From assembly GCA_029582165.1 (NCBI GenBank), contig CM055876.1:13536501-13600500 (forward strand): a stretch of DNA of 64,000 nucleotides, written 5' to 3'. A program made the translations under genes and the position numbers. Below, one piece after another: positions 53,637 through 63,530 of this stretch (the first letter of the stretch is position 1; the number at the start of each line of letters is the position of its first letter). The stretch comes from Portulaca oleracea. Lineage: Eukaryota; Streptophyta; Magnoliopsida; Caryophyllales; Portulacaceae. The notes beneath the pieces were generated by a model. The model ran no database searches, was not told the origin of the DNA, and saw only the letters and a program-made list of their open reading frames with translations.

Positions 53637-54823
53637 CTATATGGACCTAAAAAATCAGAGCATTATAAAGGGTCGAATAAAGTCAAACACAGCGAGCGGA
53701 TCATGAGTTGACAGGCTTTAGTCAGTGTTTCTCGATTCGGATGGGCCCCATCCACAGGCCGATCGTTTTAAGGAGAATCCGTAACTTGGCTCAACAACCC
53801 AGACAGCTCGAACCATATTGGCTATTATGCGGACTAGAATGATGCTCGACAAGACTGACGACCTCTCTTTTTTTTAACCTTTTTCTTTTTATACTTTTTT
53901 TTTTACTCGGGGAAAATGGATATTGTAGAGGACCGGATAAAGTCAACAATAAGCGAGTCATAAATAATTTATGGGCTTAATTGGCAAATCCTATATGGTT
54001 GGGCCTAACAACGGGCCGGCCATAAATGTGATGGATTTATTAATTAAATCGATAAATTTGTTTACTCAAACCTAGTGACTATTATGCAGTCTAAGACACT
54101 ATCCATTAACTTTGTTGGACTTTTTAAACTTTTTTTTGGACCTTTGTTAAGAGAATTTCGTAAAGGGCCATATAATATCATCAAAGGTGAGTCAATTTGT
54201 ATTTATTGATTAAGATAATCAACTCTCAAACATTAATGGGCGCTTCCACTTGGGCTAACCACAATGCTTTTGAGTTAATTATATTAATTTATAAATAATC
54301 ATTTTCTCAACCCAATGAATTTTATATGGACTAGAACAAGAACCTCCAAACTAGGGTCGACTCTTTACAAAAAGAAAAGAAAAGGGGAAGGGGTACACAT
54401 AACACATATCATACACATGAAGGGATACCTTAAACCAAGACTCTAATTCATTTTTCTATGGTTGGGTTACATGGCCTACCGCATGTTCTCACCCCAGTTC
54501 ATCATACCCTAAGGTAAGATGTGTGAGGTATGGCTCAAAGAACTTCAAGGAAGCCCTTTGAGTGTAACACGGGGAGAGGAGCGACCAAATGCTTAGCGAT
54601 GTGGAGTGCATCCCCATAGTAGTGGCCTCCCGCTCCCAAGGGAAAATCCTAGTTATCTTAAACCGTCGCCTTTGTGCTAACGTATCAAAAGACCCGATTA
54701 GTGGCCCGATATGCAAAGGATTACTAAAAGAATAATAAAGTCCCGAAATAAATTAACTTCTCCCTTTTACACGTTCAAATCAATTCGATTTTTTTCAAGT
54801 TTTACCCTCTTTGTAAGTTTAAG
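53637..54823 (-). other. Leader/internal part of an Ogre/Tat-like element
   Basis: No protein recognised. Weakly repeated phrases (GGATAAAGTCAACAATAAGCGAG near 53940, GAATAAAGTCAAACACAGCGAG near 53677, and similar near 54170) suggest a degenerate repeat of ~250 bp. On the minus strand it directly follows the primer site, so it is inferred to be the 5' leader of the element whose LTR is at 54845-56409. It is truncated at 53636 against family A DNA. Confidence 0.5.
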
Positions 54824-54841
54824 TCCCCAGTGGAGTCGCCA
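54824..54841 (-). other. Primer binding site, Ogre/Tat type
   Basis: Minus strand TGGCGACTCCACTGGGGA, three bases from the LTR end at 54845. It resembles the TGGCGACTC-CTGGGGA primer sites known from Ogre/Tat Ty3/gypsy elements (an Arg tRNA). Assignment rests on this resemblance only. Confidence 0.6.
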
Positions 54842-54844
54842 ATC

Positions 54845-56409
54845 TGTAGGACCCGGAAAATCGCCCCCGTTTAGGGGTGTCGGTTTTTGGATGCGCTACT
54901 TATGTGATCAGGATCCGACTAAGGTTGCTTAATCCTTAAATAAGGATATTTTTATTTTCAAAATTCATTTTCGGGGTGATGAAACTTTATTTATTTACAA
55001 ACCCGTTTTTTATTATTTAAATTATTCAAAATTGCACAAAATAATTTAATAATAATTTAATCCCGGCCCAAATATTAATTTTAGGCCTAAGAGAAAACAA
55101 GTGGGCCACTGGAATTTGCTAAAACCCGTCTAGGTTTTAGCAGATTCCAGGCTAGGCCACTGGTCTCCTCGGCCCAGAGAGAAATTGAGTTGAAAGTGAT
55201 AAAACCCGCCTAGGTTTTATAACTTTCTGGCCCATTTCTCTCGGGACCCTCCTTGAATAAATATTGGACATGAACCAAATTATTTTTTTTTAAGATTATT
55301 TTACACATAAATGAATATTTTAAATAATTAAATGAATTTATAAAATGTAAAAGAGTCGCCAGCCGATTTAAGGAAATCGACAAACCATAAAATAAACAAA
55401 GAAGACTCCGGTCTACGAACCCGATTTCTAGATTTGGGGGTAAGGTTACGAATTCGAGAGTTATAAGAACTCTCGAATCCGCCTGTTATAAAACAGACTC
55501 TACTAAAATCGACATTAAAAGAAAGAGAGCAGGGAGAAGTTTGATTTGTTTCGCGAAGTTATTATTCAAAACATGCAATATAAAATACGATTTTTTACTA
55601 TACAAAATATGCACAAGTAATGGAATTAAAGAATGGATTACATGAATAATTATCACAAAATAAACAATGAAATCGAACCTTTCTTAAGGTGTAGCGATGA
55701 TGGATTTGATCCCTTGGCCTTGACTTGGAGCTTGGATGAAGTAATGTAAAATGACCTGGAATTATAATGTGAGGGGATGATTATGATAGGAATAAGAATT
55801 ATTATGGAAGACTAGAGAGAATATAGTATGGATGATGGTTGATTTGAATGAGAGTAGAGTAAGGTATTTTTGTGATAGATGTTGATGAAATGAGGGTGAA
55901 ATGGAGGGGGTATTTATAGGTGAGGGAGTGAGAGATTTGCAGGGAAACCATGCGGAACATACCCCACGAATCATGCCCTCTAAGGATCAAAACCTAGGCG
56001 GGTTTTGGGAGGTCAAGGGCAAGGTCAAACACATGAGCAAAGATCAAGGGATTCAATTGCATGCATGCAGATTTTGGCGCCAGACAGCTTAAAACCTAGG
56101 CGGGTTTTAGCTGATCATCACGCGGATCAGTGACATGGAGCAAAACGACGTCGCGCTATTACTCTTCTCAAAACCTAGGCGGGTTTTTAGTCTTCTAGGC
56201 TAGGGAGCGCGTTTGGGCCTGCTTCTGTGTGGGCCGTCCTTTGAAAATTAAAACCCAGGGGGGTTTTAACAAATGCATGCGGCATGTTTTGACTTCTTGG
56301 ACTAAGGTTGTTGATCTTTTGGGCCCAATGACCCATTTATCATTTGGCCCACATGACTTGCTGATTTTGATGAGTCGGGATTATGCCGGTACAAATTCCA
56401 GTGTCTACA
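54845..56409 (-). repeat. Ogre/Tat-like LTR (1565 bp) with hairpin motif cluster
   Basis: Bounded by TGTAG (54845) and CTACA (56409), a 5-bp terminal inverted repeat; minus-strand start TGTAGACACTGG. It contains six copies of an AAAACC-YRSSYR-GGTTTT motif (55121, 55201, 55989, 56091, 56170 and 56250), the first two in one orientation and the others mostly reversed. No second LTR is in the window. Confidence 0.7.
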
Positions 56410-57118
56410 CTGGGTCACACAAGTTAGTGCCATGGAACAATGTATGTAACCTAAGTGATATTGTATTAAGTTTAGAAAAGTTGGAAACTGATTTCTGTGA
56501 GAAATCGGCTCAACACGGACCAAACTGGGTTCAACATGGATCGTGTTGACCCCAACACTGACTGTGTTGGGACACCACGGTCCGTGGTGTCCATCGGCCG
56601 AGTTAATGGACCTTCTGGAGTCCAACACAGACCGTGTTGGGCTTGAGAAGCGCGTCGTTGCGTTAAGTTGGCCCTTTAGGGTTTTGAACCCTTTCCCTAG
56701 GTTTTCTAAACACTATATGAAGGGGTCTTTGTGAGAGATTATTCTACACCAACTGCCTTAGACTCTTAGAGAGATACCAGGGTGATTTCCTTAGTTCCTC
56801 TCTCTTTTAGTTTGCAGTTATAGTTTCCTGAAACATTCTCTGTTTCCTGAAACATTCTCATACATACATCTTAGATTGAGATTCGTCTCGATCGCGCGGG
56901 TCGATCTAGCAATTGGGTTTCCAGAGTGCTGCGTGGATTTTTCAGTGGAGGATTTCAGCGTTGGAATCTGGAAGGTCAACCTCTTCTTCAACCGGAATTA
57001 GCGATCAGGAATAATTACTAAATCCTCTGCAGTTGTTATGATTAATTGTTTATAACCGTTATGAATATTCCGCCAATTAATCTGTATCTGTTTAGGAAAT
57101 AGATAACCTAAAACCTAA
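56410..57118. repeat. Unclassified LTR-like sequence
   Basis: Directly abuts the preceding LTR. It starts TGGGTCACAC (56411) and ends CCTAACA (57118), could be an LTR (TG..CA) with a possible TATA CACTATATGAAG near 56711, and contains a cluster of CCAACAC-GTGTTGG type palindromes (56514-56640). No coding region, primer site or duplication confirms this. Confidence 0.4.
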
Positions 57119-57713
57119 CATGACCTTTGGAGACAAAAGCCAAGATAAGACCCTAAACATTTGAAAGGTCGCGAAACAACACCACCCGCACCATTCGAAG
57201 GGGAGCCTTCTATCATGAGGACCTCAACCTATGCACAAGCTGTCAAATTGAGGGGGAGTCCTATCATCCCTCCTCCCTACATGAAGTCTCTCTCCTCTTC
57301 CTAGGTTCATCAACACACTGCATGCTTGGACCTCTGATGTCCTCATCAGCATCTCCTCTCGTGCACCTCAAAATTTAAACTGGGTCCGATCAAGAGGTCT
57401 GACTACCTCTTACATAGGTAATTCAGATTCTTGCTCTTTTTAAAAAAAAAAAAAACTGCCCAAAATCATTTCTTTTCCTCCTATCCTTCCTCCTCCCTCT
57501 CTATTCCTCTCTTTATTTTGGCCACACAATTTAGTGCTTGAACTCTCCTATTTTTTTTCTAGTTCGAAAGACAAAAAGGGGGAGAATTATCTCATGGCCT
57601 GTATCTACTTTTTACTACCTATCTATACTATATGCATTGTTCTACTATATGATGTGCTCCTCTACATAAGGGCCACCAGACAAGTTTTTTCTTTCAAACA
57701 AAAAGGGGGAGAT
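57119..57713 (+). other. 3' internal region of a Ty1/copia (Sirevirus-like) element
   Basis: Two polypurine-like tracts, ACAAAAAGGGGGAGAA (57571-57586) and CAAAAAGGGGGAGATT (57699-57714), the second directly before the LTR. Duplicated AAAAGGGGGAGA tracts are a known trait of Sirevirus 3' ends. No integrase, RT or envelope-like domain is recognisable. Confidence 0.6.
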
Positions 57714-58596
57714 TGAAGAAACCCAGTTCTCTCCAAGGACCTCTACTAAATTTTGTCTAACGACCTCCGCAGCAGCCGAAGATCTTTTGATTGAAAGACA
57801 AACCTTGTAAACATAAAATCAGGGAAGTTTCCATAATATAGATATCTCATATATTTATAATCTTTGTTTTCATAATATAGATATCTCATATATTTATATA
57901 TCTTGCATAATCTCTAATTGATTTTATTTCATTGTAGAATCCAAATCAAAAAAGATAGAGATAGATGCCAAAGTAAGGAGATTAAAGATCTGCCTCCAAA
58001 GAAGAATATAATCTGAAAGATATTCAGAATAAGGGAGGATGATGAAGCTGTGCAAATAAGGCAAGAATCAAGGAAGGTCAAGGGAAGCCGTCAATCAAGA
58101 TTATCACTCTATATAAGCAAGCGTCCAACCTTATGCATTTATTCAACGATTTCCAAGCAAGCAAATCGTGTGTAGGAATTCTTTCTAAGTTTTCTAAGTT
58201 GTAAGAACCTTTGAGTGAAAGGTTTGTGAGTGTAACCACTAGGTTTATTAGTGGTGAGTAGTGTAATCAGTTGGTTGATAACTGGTGAGGACCTCCTGGT
58301 CGTATAGCTAAAGTGAGAGAGTGTTATCATTTTAGTGAGTTGAACCATTTCTCTCTGCCTCAGTTGTGAGGCCTCTACTGCAAAAGTTATCTATGTATCT
58401 TCTGCTCTTGTAAGCTCTGTTGAGGACCTCAGAATCCTTAACAATGTCAAGTTGTAACCTCCTCTACTTTCTAGCACTTTAATTTCTTCAATAAAGAAGT
58501 ATTATTCAGTTTATAAAAGTGCTATTAACTTTCTTGTGTTGATTAAGTTGTAGAAATTTTATACAACCTTATTCACCCCCCTCTAGGGTTATTTCA
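57714..58596 (+). repeat. Ty1/copia 3' LTR (~883 bp)
   Basis: TGAAGAAACCCAG to GGGTTATTTCA, following a polypurine tract. TATA box CTATATAAGC at about 58111-58120 and a CACCCCCCTCTAGGG stretch near the end, typical of copia LTRs. A tandem AGATATCTCATATATTTATA repeat lies at 57840-57900. It is followed by a microsatellite, not a primer site, so it is a 3' LTR or a truncated one. Confidence 0.7.
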
Positions 58597-58657
58597 GTAT
58601 GTATGTATGTATGTATGTATGTATGTATGTATGTATGTATGTATGTATGTATGTATG
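58597..58657. repeat. (ATGT)n microsatellite
   Basis: About 15 ATGT units starting exactly at the LTR end. Confidence 0.95.
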
Positions 58658-58692
58658 GTCGACAGGAGAGTGTACTAGGTAGGAGGAGCCAC

Positions 58693-58695
<3 letters not shown>

Positions 58696-58751
<56 letters not shown>
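58696..58751. repeat. (GA)n microsatellite
   Basis: About 28 GA units; apparent reading frames across it are artefacts. Confidence 0.95.
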
Positions 58752-58754
<3 letters not shown>

Positions 58755-58796
58755 TTTTATATGGTGCAGCCGCCAACACCTAGTGTCAGATAAAAA

Positions 58797-59160
58797 AGAT
58801 ACTTTAAAAACAAACAAAGGTACACTACAAAGTAAACAAAAATACATTACACAAAGATACATTATTTTTGTAAACAAAGATACATTCAAAGTGAATAAAG
58901 ATACATAACAAAGATATAAAAATAAAAAAAAATTGTAACAATTATGACCAAAAATACATATAAGAAAAAAAAAACATAAATGATACATTGAAGACAAACC
59001 AAACTACACTACAAAGTAAACAAAAATACATTACACAAAAATACATTCAAAGTAAACAAAGATACATTCAAAGTGAATAAAGATAGGTTACACAAAGATA
59101 CATTCAAAGTGTTTCAAAGTGAATAAAGATACATTACAAAGTAAAGAAAGATACATAAAA
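58797..59160. repeat. Degenerate GATACATT-based minisatellite
   Basis: Repeated phrases AAAGATACATTCAAAGTGAA, ACACTACAAAGTAAAC and AAATACATTACACAAA in varying order, partly as two longer copies (about 58817 and 59005 both have TACACTACAAAGTAAACAAA). No coding content. Confidence 0.75.
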
Positions 59161-59207
59161 AAGAAAAAAAAAAGTGTAGCACTTATAAAGCAAAATAAAT
59201 TGCAACA

Positions 59208-59259
59208 AGATTCGAACTGTAGACATATAGATTATAAAAAATCGTTACCATTTGAACCA
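59208..59259 (-). promoter_or_regulatory. tRNA-like Pol III promoter (box A and box B)
   Basis: Minus strand TGGTTCAAATGG (59248-59259) fits box A consensus TRGYNNARNNGG, and GTTCGAATC (about 59209-59217) fits box B GWTCRANNC, about 30 bp apart. An internal T-run and poor cloverleaf pairing argue against a working tRNA. It could be the head of a tRNA-derived SINE or a decayed tRNA. Confidence 0.4.
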
Positions 59260-59266
59260 TTGTACT

Positions 59267-60524
59267 CTTGCTTCGTACTAACAAAATAAATTAAAGTTTA
59301 TTTGTACTATTATTTATGAGAAAAGATATATACACATTTTTTTTAGGGGATAAAAGATACAGTTAAAATGAAGAAAAATGCACTCAAAATGAAGAAACAC
59401 TTCACCATGCAAATAAGTCATCTATAATATATCATGGATGATTCATTGATTTGTTGTGGTGTCAATAAACGATGGTCAAAGTCTCATGTGGTACCTCAAA
59501 ACTTTATCTCATTTTTCTTGTCTTGGTTTGATTTTTTTTTTTTTTTTTGGAGCTATTCTACATGGACTTAATGACCCAAAGGAAGAAGAAACACAAACAT
59601 AAAATGTCATAAAAGATTGGTTCATAACCTTACACATTTCAGTATAATGAGATTTGCAAGTTATAGAACTTCATTCCAACACAAAAGGCCACATGGCGGG
59701 AAATATATAAGCTACTAACTTATTGATATTATTGGTTGGAATTAGCAATACAGGGTAAACGACAAAAGATGATCTACATTGTTGTTTGTTTTGATGGTCT
59801 AATTTCGAAGTCTCTTTAGGCTATATGAAATAAGGCGATATTTGATAAGGAAAGTCATAGATATAATAATAAAACAAATAATGTTTTCTCATAATATACA
59901 TCTCTTGAAAGATAATGCTCAAGGATAAAAACTAGGATAAAATCATGAGTAAAATGTTGTTTATAAATGCATCTCTTGATATCACTAAGGCCATCATTAA
60001 TGAATTTTTGATTCTTCAATTACTATGTTTGCAAAATTTATTATACCTAAGACAAGTCGTGGGAATTGGGGCTTTTGTTTAAGTGAAATGATTTGGTGAG
60101 TTTATTGGATGGTGTTTTGATGATGTTGTTGACTATTGTCAATGTTCTATAGGTACGTTGTCTATTTTATTCTATTATGGGATATCTTTGGTTGTGTTGT
60201 TTATTGGTTTCTTTTATAGTACGTGACGTTGATATAGTTGCTTATAAAAAGGTGAATGATTTTGCTGTTATATTTTGCTTTTGAACTTGTTCCTTTTAGC
60301 ATTGTAAGGGAAAACACAAATAGGAAACAACTACCGAACAAAATCAACAAATACAAGAAGAAAGTAATGGTAACTAGGGAAAGAGTTATATATATATATA
60401 AGAAAACTTCTAAACATTGTTTTACTTATATGATAAGTAAGTTTTCAACAAAAATATGGTGCAACTTTTTATTTAGATTGACCAGCCTTGGGATCTTAGT
60501 GTGTCAAGCAAGATGAGTTTTGCA
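59267..60524. other. AT-rich region without recognised gene
   Basis: A T-run at 59531-59549 and a TA-run near 60390 are the only clear features. Short open frames have no recognisable domains. On the minus strand this is downstream of the WSD1-like gene and may include its 3' UTR and terminator. Confidence 0.6.
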
Positions 60525-62170
60525 TTATTTGTTGCTAACATCAATGCAAGTTTTCATTTCAAGGAAGGTCTCCTGAAAACACTTAATTAAGAATTGTGAG
60601 TCGTGGATGATATCTTTAGCAACCATTACTTGTACATCAACTTTTCCAGCATAGCTCACCATATATATAAGTAAGGCCTAATGGGAAAAAAACAAAACAT
60701 AACGAAAATTAATTGTTAATAAAATATTGTGAAAATTAGAAAAGAATAACTCAAAGAAATAAATACCACCTGAGGTTGGCTAGAGCAATTCAATCGAATG
60801 TAAGTTACAGGATTGTATGCAATGATTATCTCTTTTGACGGACCAATAATGTTCGTAATTGAGAGACTTGTATTGCATCCTGATTTGTATGACCACCCAC
60901 TGACTACCTGGAACAATCATTTCACCCATAAAAGTTACTTATCTTCATTCTTTTCTATCTAATTTTTAACTAATTTTTCTTGTTTCATATTATTTGTCAC
61001 CATATAGTTCCAATGACATATTAATTACTACCTCCGTTTTTTTATCTGTCGCCTTGGAAATTGTGTTAAAAATTTTGACCGTTAATATCTTAATTTGTAT
61101 AATGATTCAACATACAAAGTTGATATCATTAGATTGGTAATAAAAAAATACTATTTAAAAAGTATAATATTATAATTCTTTTATAAAAATTTTATTTTAG
61201 AAATCATTGATTAAAGATGGGCACTAAAAACCGTAAATGATAGATAAAAAAGAACGGAGGGAGTACTACTTTCTTATTTTATCTATGAGATTCATTGAAT
61301 AAAACACCAAAAGTTAATTTAGTTGATGATATTTATGTAATTTTTTTACTAACTACCGCATAATATTCGGCAAAATTGGTTTCCCCCACCACTTCTAAAA
61401 GACACTTGAAAAAGAATGGAGTGAGTCGTTACTTTCCCTGGTTCTGTCCTAATTTCGTCCTTAAATGATTGCTAAATAATCTAGCTTTCTTGTTTCTTTT
61501 TATTCGTCAAGTTTATAGTTCAATTAATTGAAGTGTCTTTTTCACCTTTCATTAATGAGTGTACTTTATTTAATTTTGTTCTTCTTTTTTTTGTGTAGGG
61601 AAGTATTAGGAGCATATTTGATAAAATTTCTTTTTTTTACTCATTTTCCTATATATATTGGGTTTCGAATACTAATTTTTGTCACAACCATTTAGAAATG
61701 GAGGTAGCATGTATTAATTCCTAATTAAAAACAATGTTAATTAAATATAAACCGGGGTCTCCCCCGCCTTTAACACCAAAAAAAAACTCAATTAATTACA
61801 AATGCTATAATTTTATCACCAAGTATATGAGGCATCACATTTTATAGTTAAGTTTCCTGGTATGCTAATTATATTACTTCCTCCATTTCATATAATTATC
61901 GTCTTTATCTACGCATTAGTCAAACTTGAAAAGCTTTGACTGTTAATGTCTCAATATATACAATGTTTTATTATGCTAAAGTATTATCATATATCCGTAA
62001 TGAAAAATATTATAAGAGTATAATATTGTAATTTTTGGATAAAATACATTATAAAAAAAAATTAGCCAAAGAAAGATATTAAAGAGTTGTGTAACATTTA
62101 TGAAACGGCAATTAACTGAGATGGAGGGAGTATTATTATCATTATACAAATCATTATTATTATTATTATT

Positions 62171-62203
<33 letters not shown>

Positions 62204-62477
62204 AATTGAGACTCCTGGTGGAAAAAATATGGCAAGATTAAAATAGGTGACTAACCTTAGGGCCGAAACAAGAAACAAGCAATTGTAAAAGAATGTATGC
62301 CAGATCGGCTTCATAAGACTGCTTCTTTTCATCCATGATTGCCTTCATTCTCTTGACATGCTCCAAAGGATGGAGATCATTGCAACACTGTATGGGCTGA
62401 AGAATTATCCCTACTTTGTTTCCCCATGAACACGAACCCCAACACCAACTATTTGCTCTCATCAGATCTGACAGTTC
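60525..62477 (-). CDS. WSD1-like wax ester synthase/diacylglycerol acyltransferase, three 3'-terminal exons
   Basis: Exon 62256-62477 encodes ELSDLMRANSWCWGSCSWGN and continues KVGIILQPIQ, HPLEHVKRMKAIMDEKKQSY and LLVSCFGPK. Exon 60770-60907 encodes VVSGWSYKSGCNTSLSITNI, IGPSKEIIIAYNPVTYIRL and SSQPQ. Exon 60525-60677 encodes ALLIYMVSYAGKVDVQVMVA, KDIIHDSQFLIKCFQETFLE, MKTCIDVSNK and a stop. All junctions are AG/GT and phase 0, giving 170 codons without a stop. This is the C-terminal domain of plant WSD1-type acyltransferases, which esterify acyl-CoA to fatty alcohols or diacylglycerol, usually at the ER. The catalytic HHXXXDG exons should lie upstream (right) and are not seen, so it is partial here or a truncated copy. 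Confidence 0.8.
61029..61265. mobile_element. Stowaway-like MITE in WSD1-like intron
   Basis: TA-CCTCCGTTTTTTTATCTGTC at the left and GATAGATAAAAAAGAACGG-AGGGAG-TA at the right make ~25-bp terminal inverted repeats with TA duplication; no coding capacity. Confidence 0.8.
61875..62132. mobile_element. Second Stowaway-like MITE in the same intron
   Basis: TA-CTTCCTCCATTTCATATAAT to CAATTAACTGAGATGGAGGG-AG-TA with TA ends. The interior shares GACTGTTAATGTCTCAATAT with the first MITE (GACCGTTAATATCTTAAT), so they are related. Confidence 0.78.
62153..62203. repeat. (ATT)n(GTT)n compound microsatellite
   Basis: About 7 ATT units then about 10 GTT units, some 20 bp right of the second MITE and about 50 bp from the exon. 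Confidence 0.93.
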
Positions 62478-62609
62478 CTGTTAATTATTCAAAAGATTAT
62501 TACTTTACCGACACCTACTTGCACTTGTTTTAGTACTACTAAGTAGTGAGCAGTGGCATAATTTGTAAAATTGGGTCATATACTATATGGTGATACATAT
62601 AATAAATAC

Positions 62610-63215
62610 AAGAAAATGCGAAAGTCTAAAATATGCTCTAAAATATTATAGAGAAAACTGTCATATAAAGATGCTTATAAAGCTCAACAATAATGCTCAT
62701 AAAATACTAAGGTAATGTTCATAAACAAATCATGCAATGCTCTTGACTCTATTGCAATGCTCATAAATCTCATTAAGAATGTTCATAAAATAGACTACAT
62801 GCTCATAAAATTTTACGAAGTAGAGTTATATAACAATACTCGTAAAACTCGACAATAATACATTAATACTCATAAAACACTAAATTAAAGTAATGCTCAT
62901 AAACAAATCATGCAATGATCATAAATTTCATAAAAATGTTCATAAATATAAACTAGAATCCTCATAAAATTTTATAGAAGTTAGACAACATATATAACAA
63001 TACTCATAAAACTCAACAATAATGCTCAAGAGCACTAAAGTAATGTTCATAAACAAATCATATAATGCTCACAAATCTCATGAAAATATTCATAAAAATG
63101 CACTATAATGTTCATAAACTTTATAGAGATAAAACATGTTAATCATGCATAACAATAAAGAAATAAATTTGAAAAAGTATGATTATATAAAAATGCTGTT
63201 AAAACTCAACGCTCA
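62610..63215. repeat. TGCTCATAAA repeat field with ~170-bp higher-order unit
   Basis: The 10-mer TGCTCATAAA and near variants (TGTTCATAAA, TACTCATAAA) recur more than 20 times at about 12-30 bp spacing. Longer phrases (GTAATGTTCATAAACAAATC near 62712, 62893 and 63043) recur at about 150-180 bp, giving about three higher-order copies. It may be the interior of a MITE, a Helitron-like element or a satellite. Confidence 0.7.
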
Positions 63216-63530
63216 TAAATACATACTTTTTGAGTCAATAACTAGCTTTTGACATTCATGCGATGCATGATAAAATTTTTTATTAATATAGTTAATTTAT
63301 TTTTTTAGGAGTAAGTTATAACTTTATGATTAATATCCAGAAAAAAAATTTACTATCATAATATGATATATTTTCTTAATGTAAACATTTCTTTGATACT
63401 AACTTTACAAATTATATGATCGTAAATATAAAAATACACACATATAGCTTGTGGCATTCATATTTTATAATGACAAATATAGGAAAAACAATAAAACAAA
63501 TTTTTAATATGTAAATTAAGGGTAATGTGG
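63216..63530. other. AT-rich stretch, nothing recognised
   Basis: No open frame, inverted repeat or terminus was recognised. Confidence 0.6.

Noticed and set aside
54711..56734. Short frames in the Ogre/Tat-like LTR region
   Set aside because: No domains and frequent stops; the region is explained as LTR and leader.
58603..58997. Open frames rich in MYVC or SLSL repeats
   Set aside because: They are translations of the (ATGT)n and (GA)n microsatellites.
61420..61710. A third MITE in the WSD1-like intron
   Set aside because: TACTTTCCCTGGTTC and AAATGGAGGTAGCA look like decayed Stowaway ends, but internal pairing is too weak to support the call.
61976..62332. Open frame with a long Asn run
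   Set aside because: It comes from the (ATT)n(GTT)n microsatellite and overlaps the real exon on the same strand in another frame.
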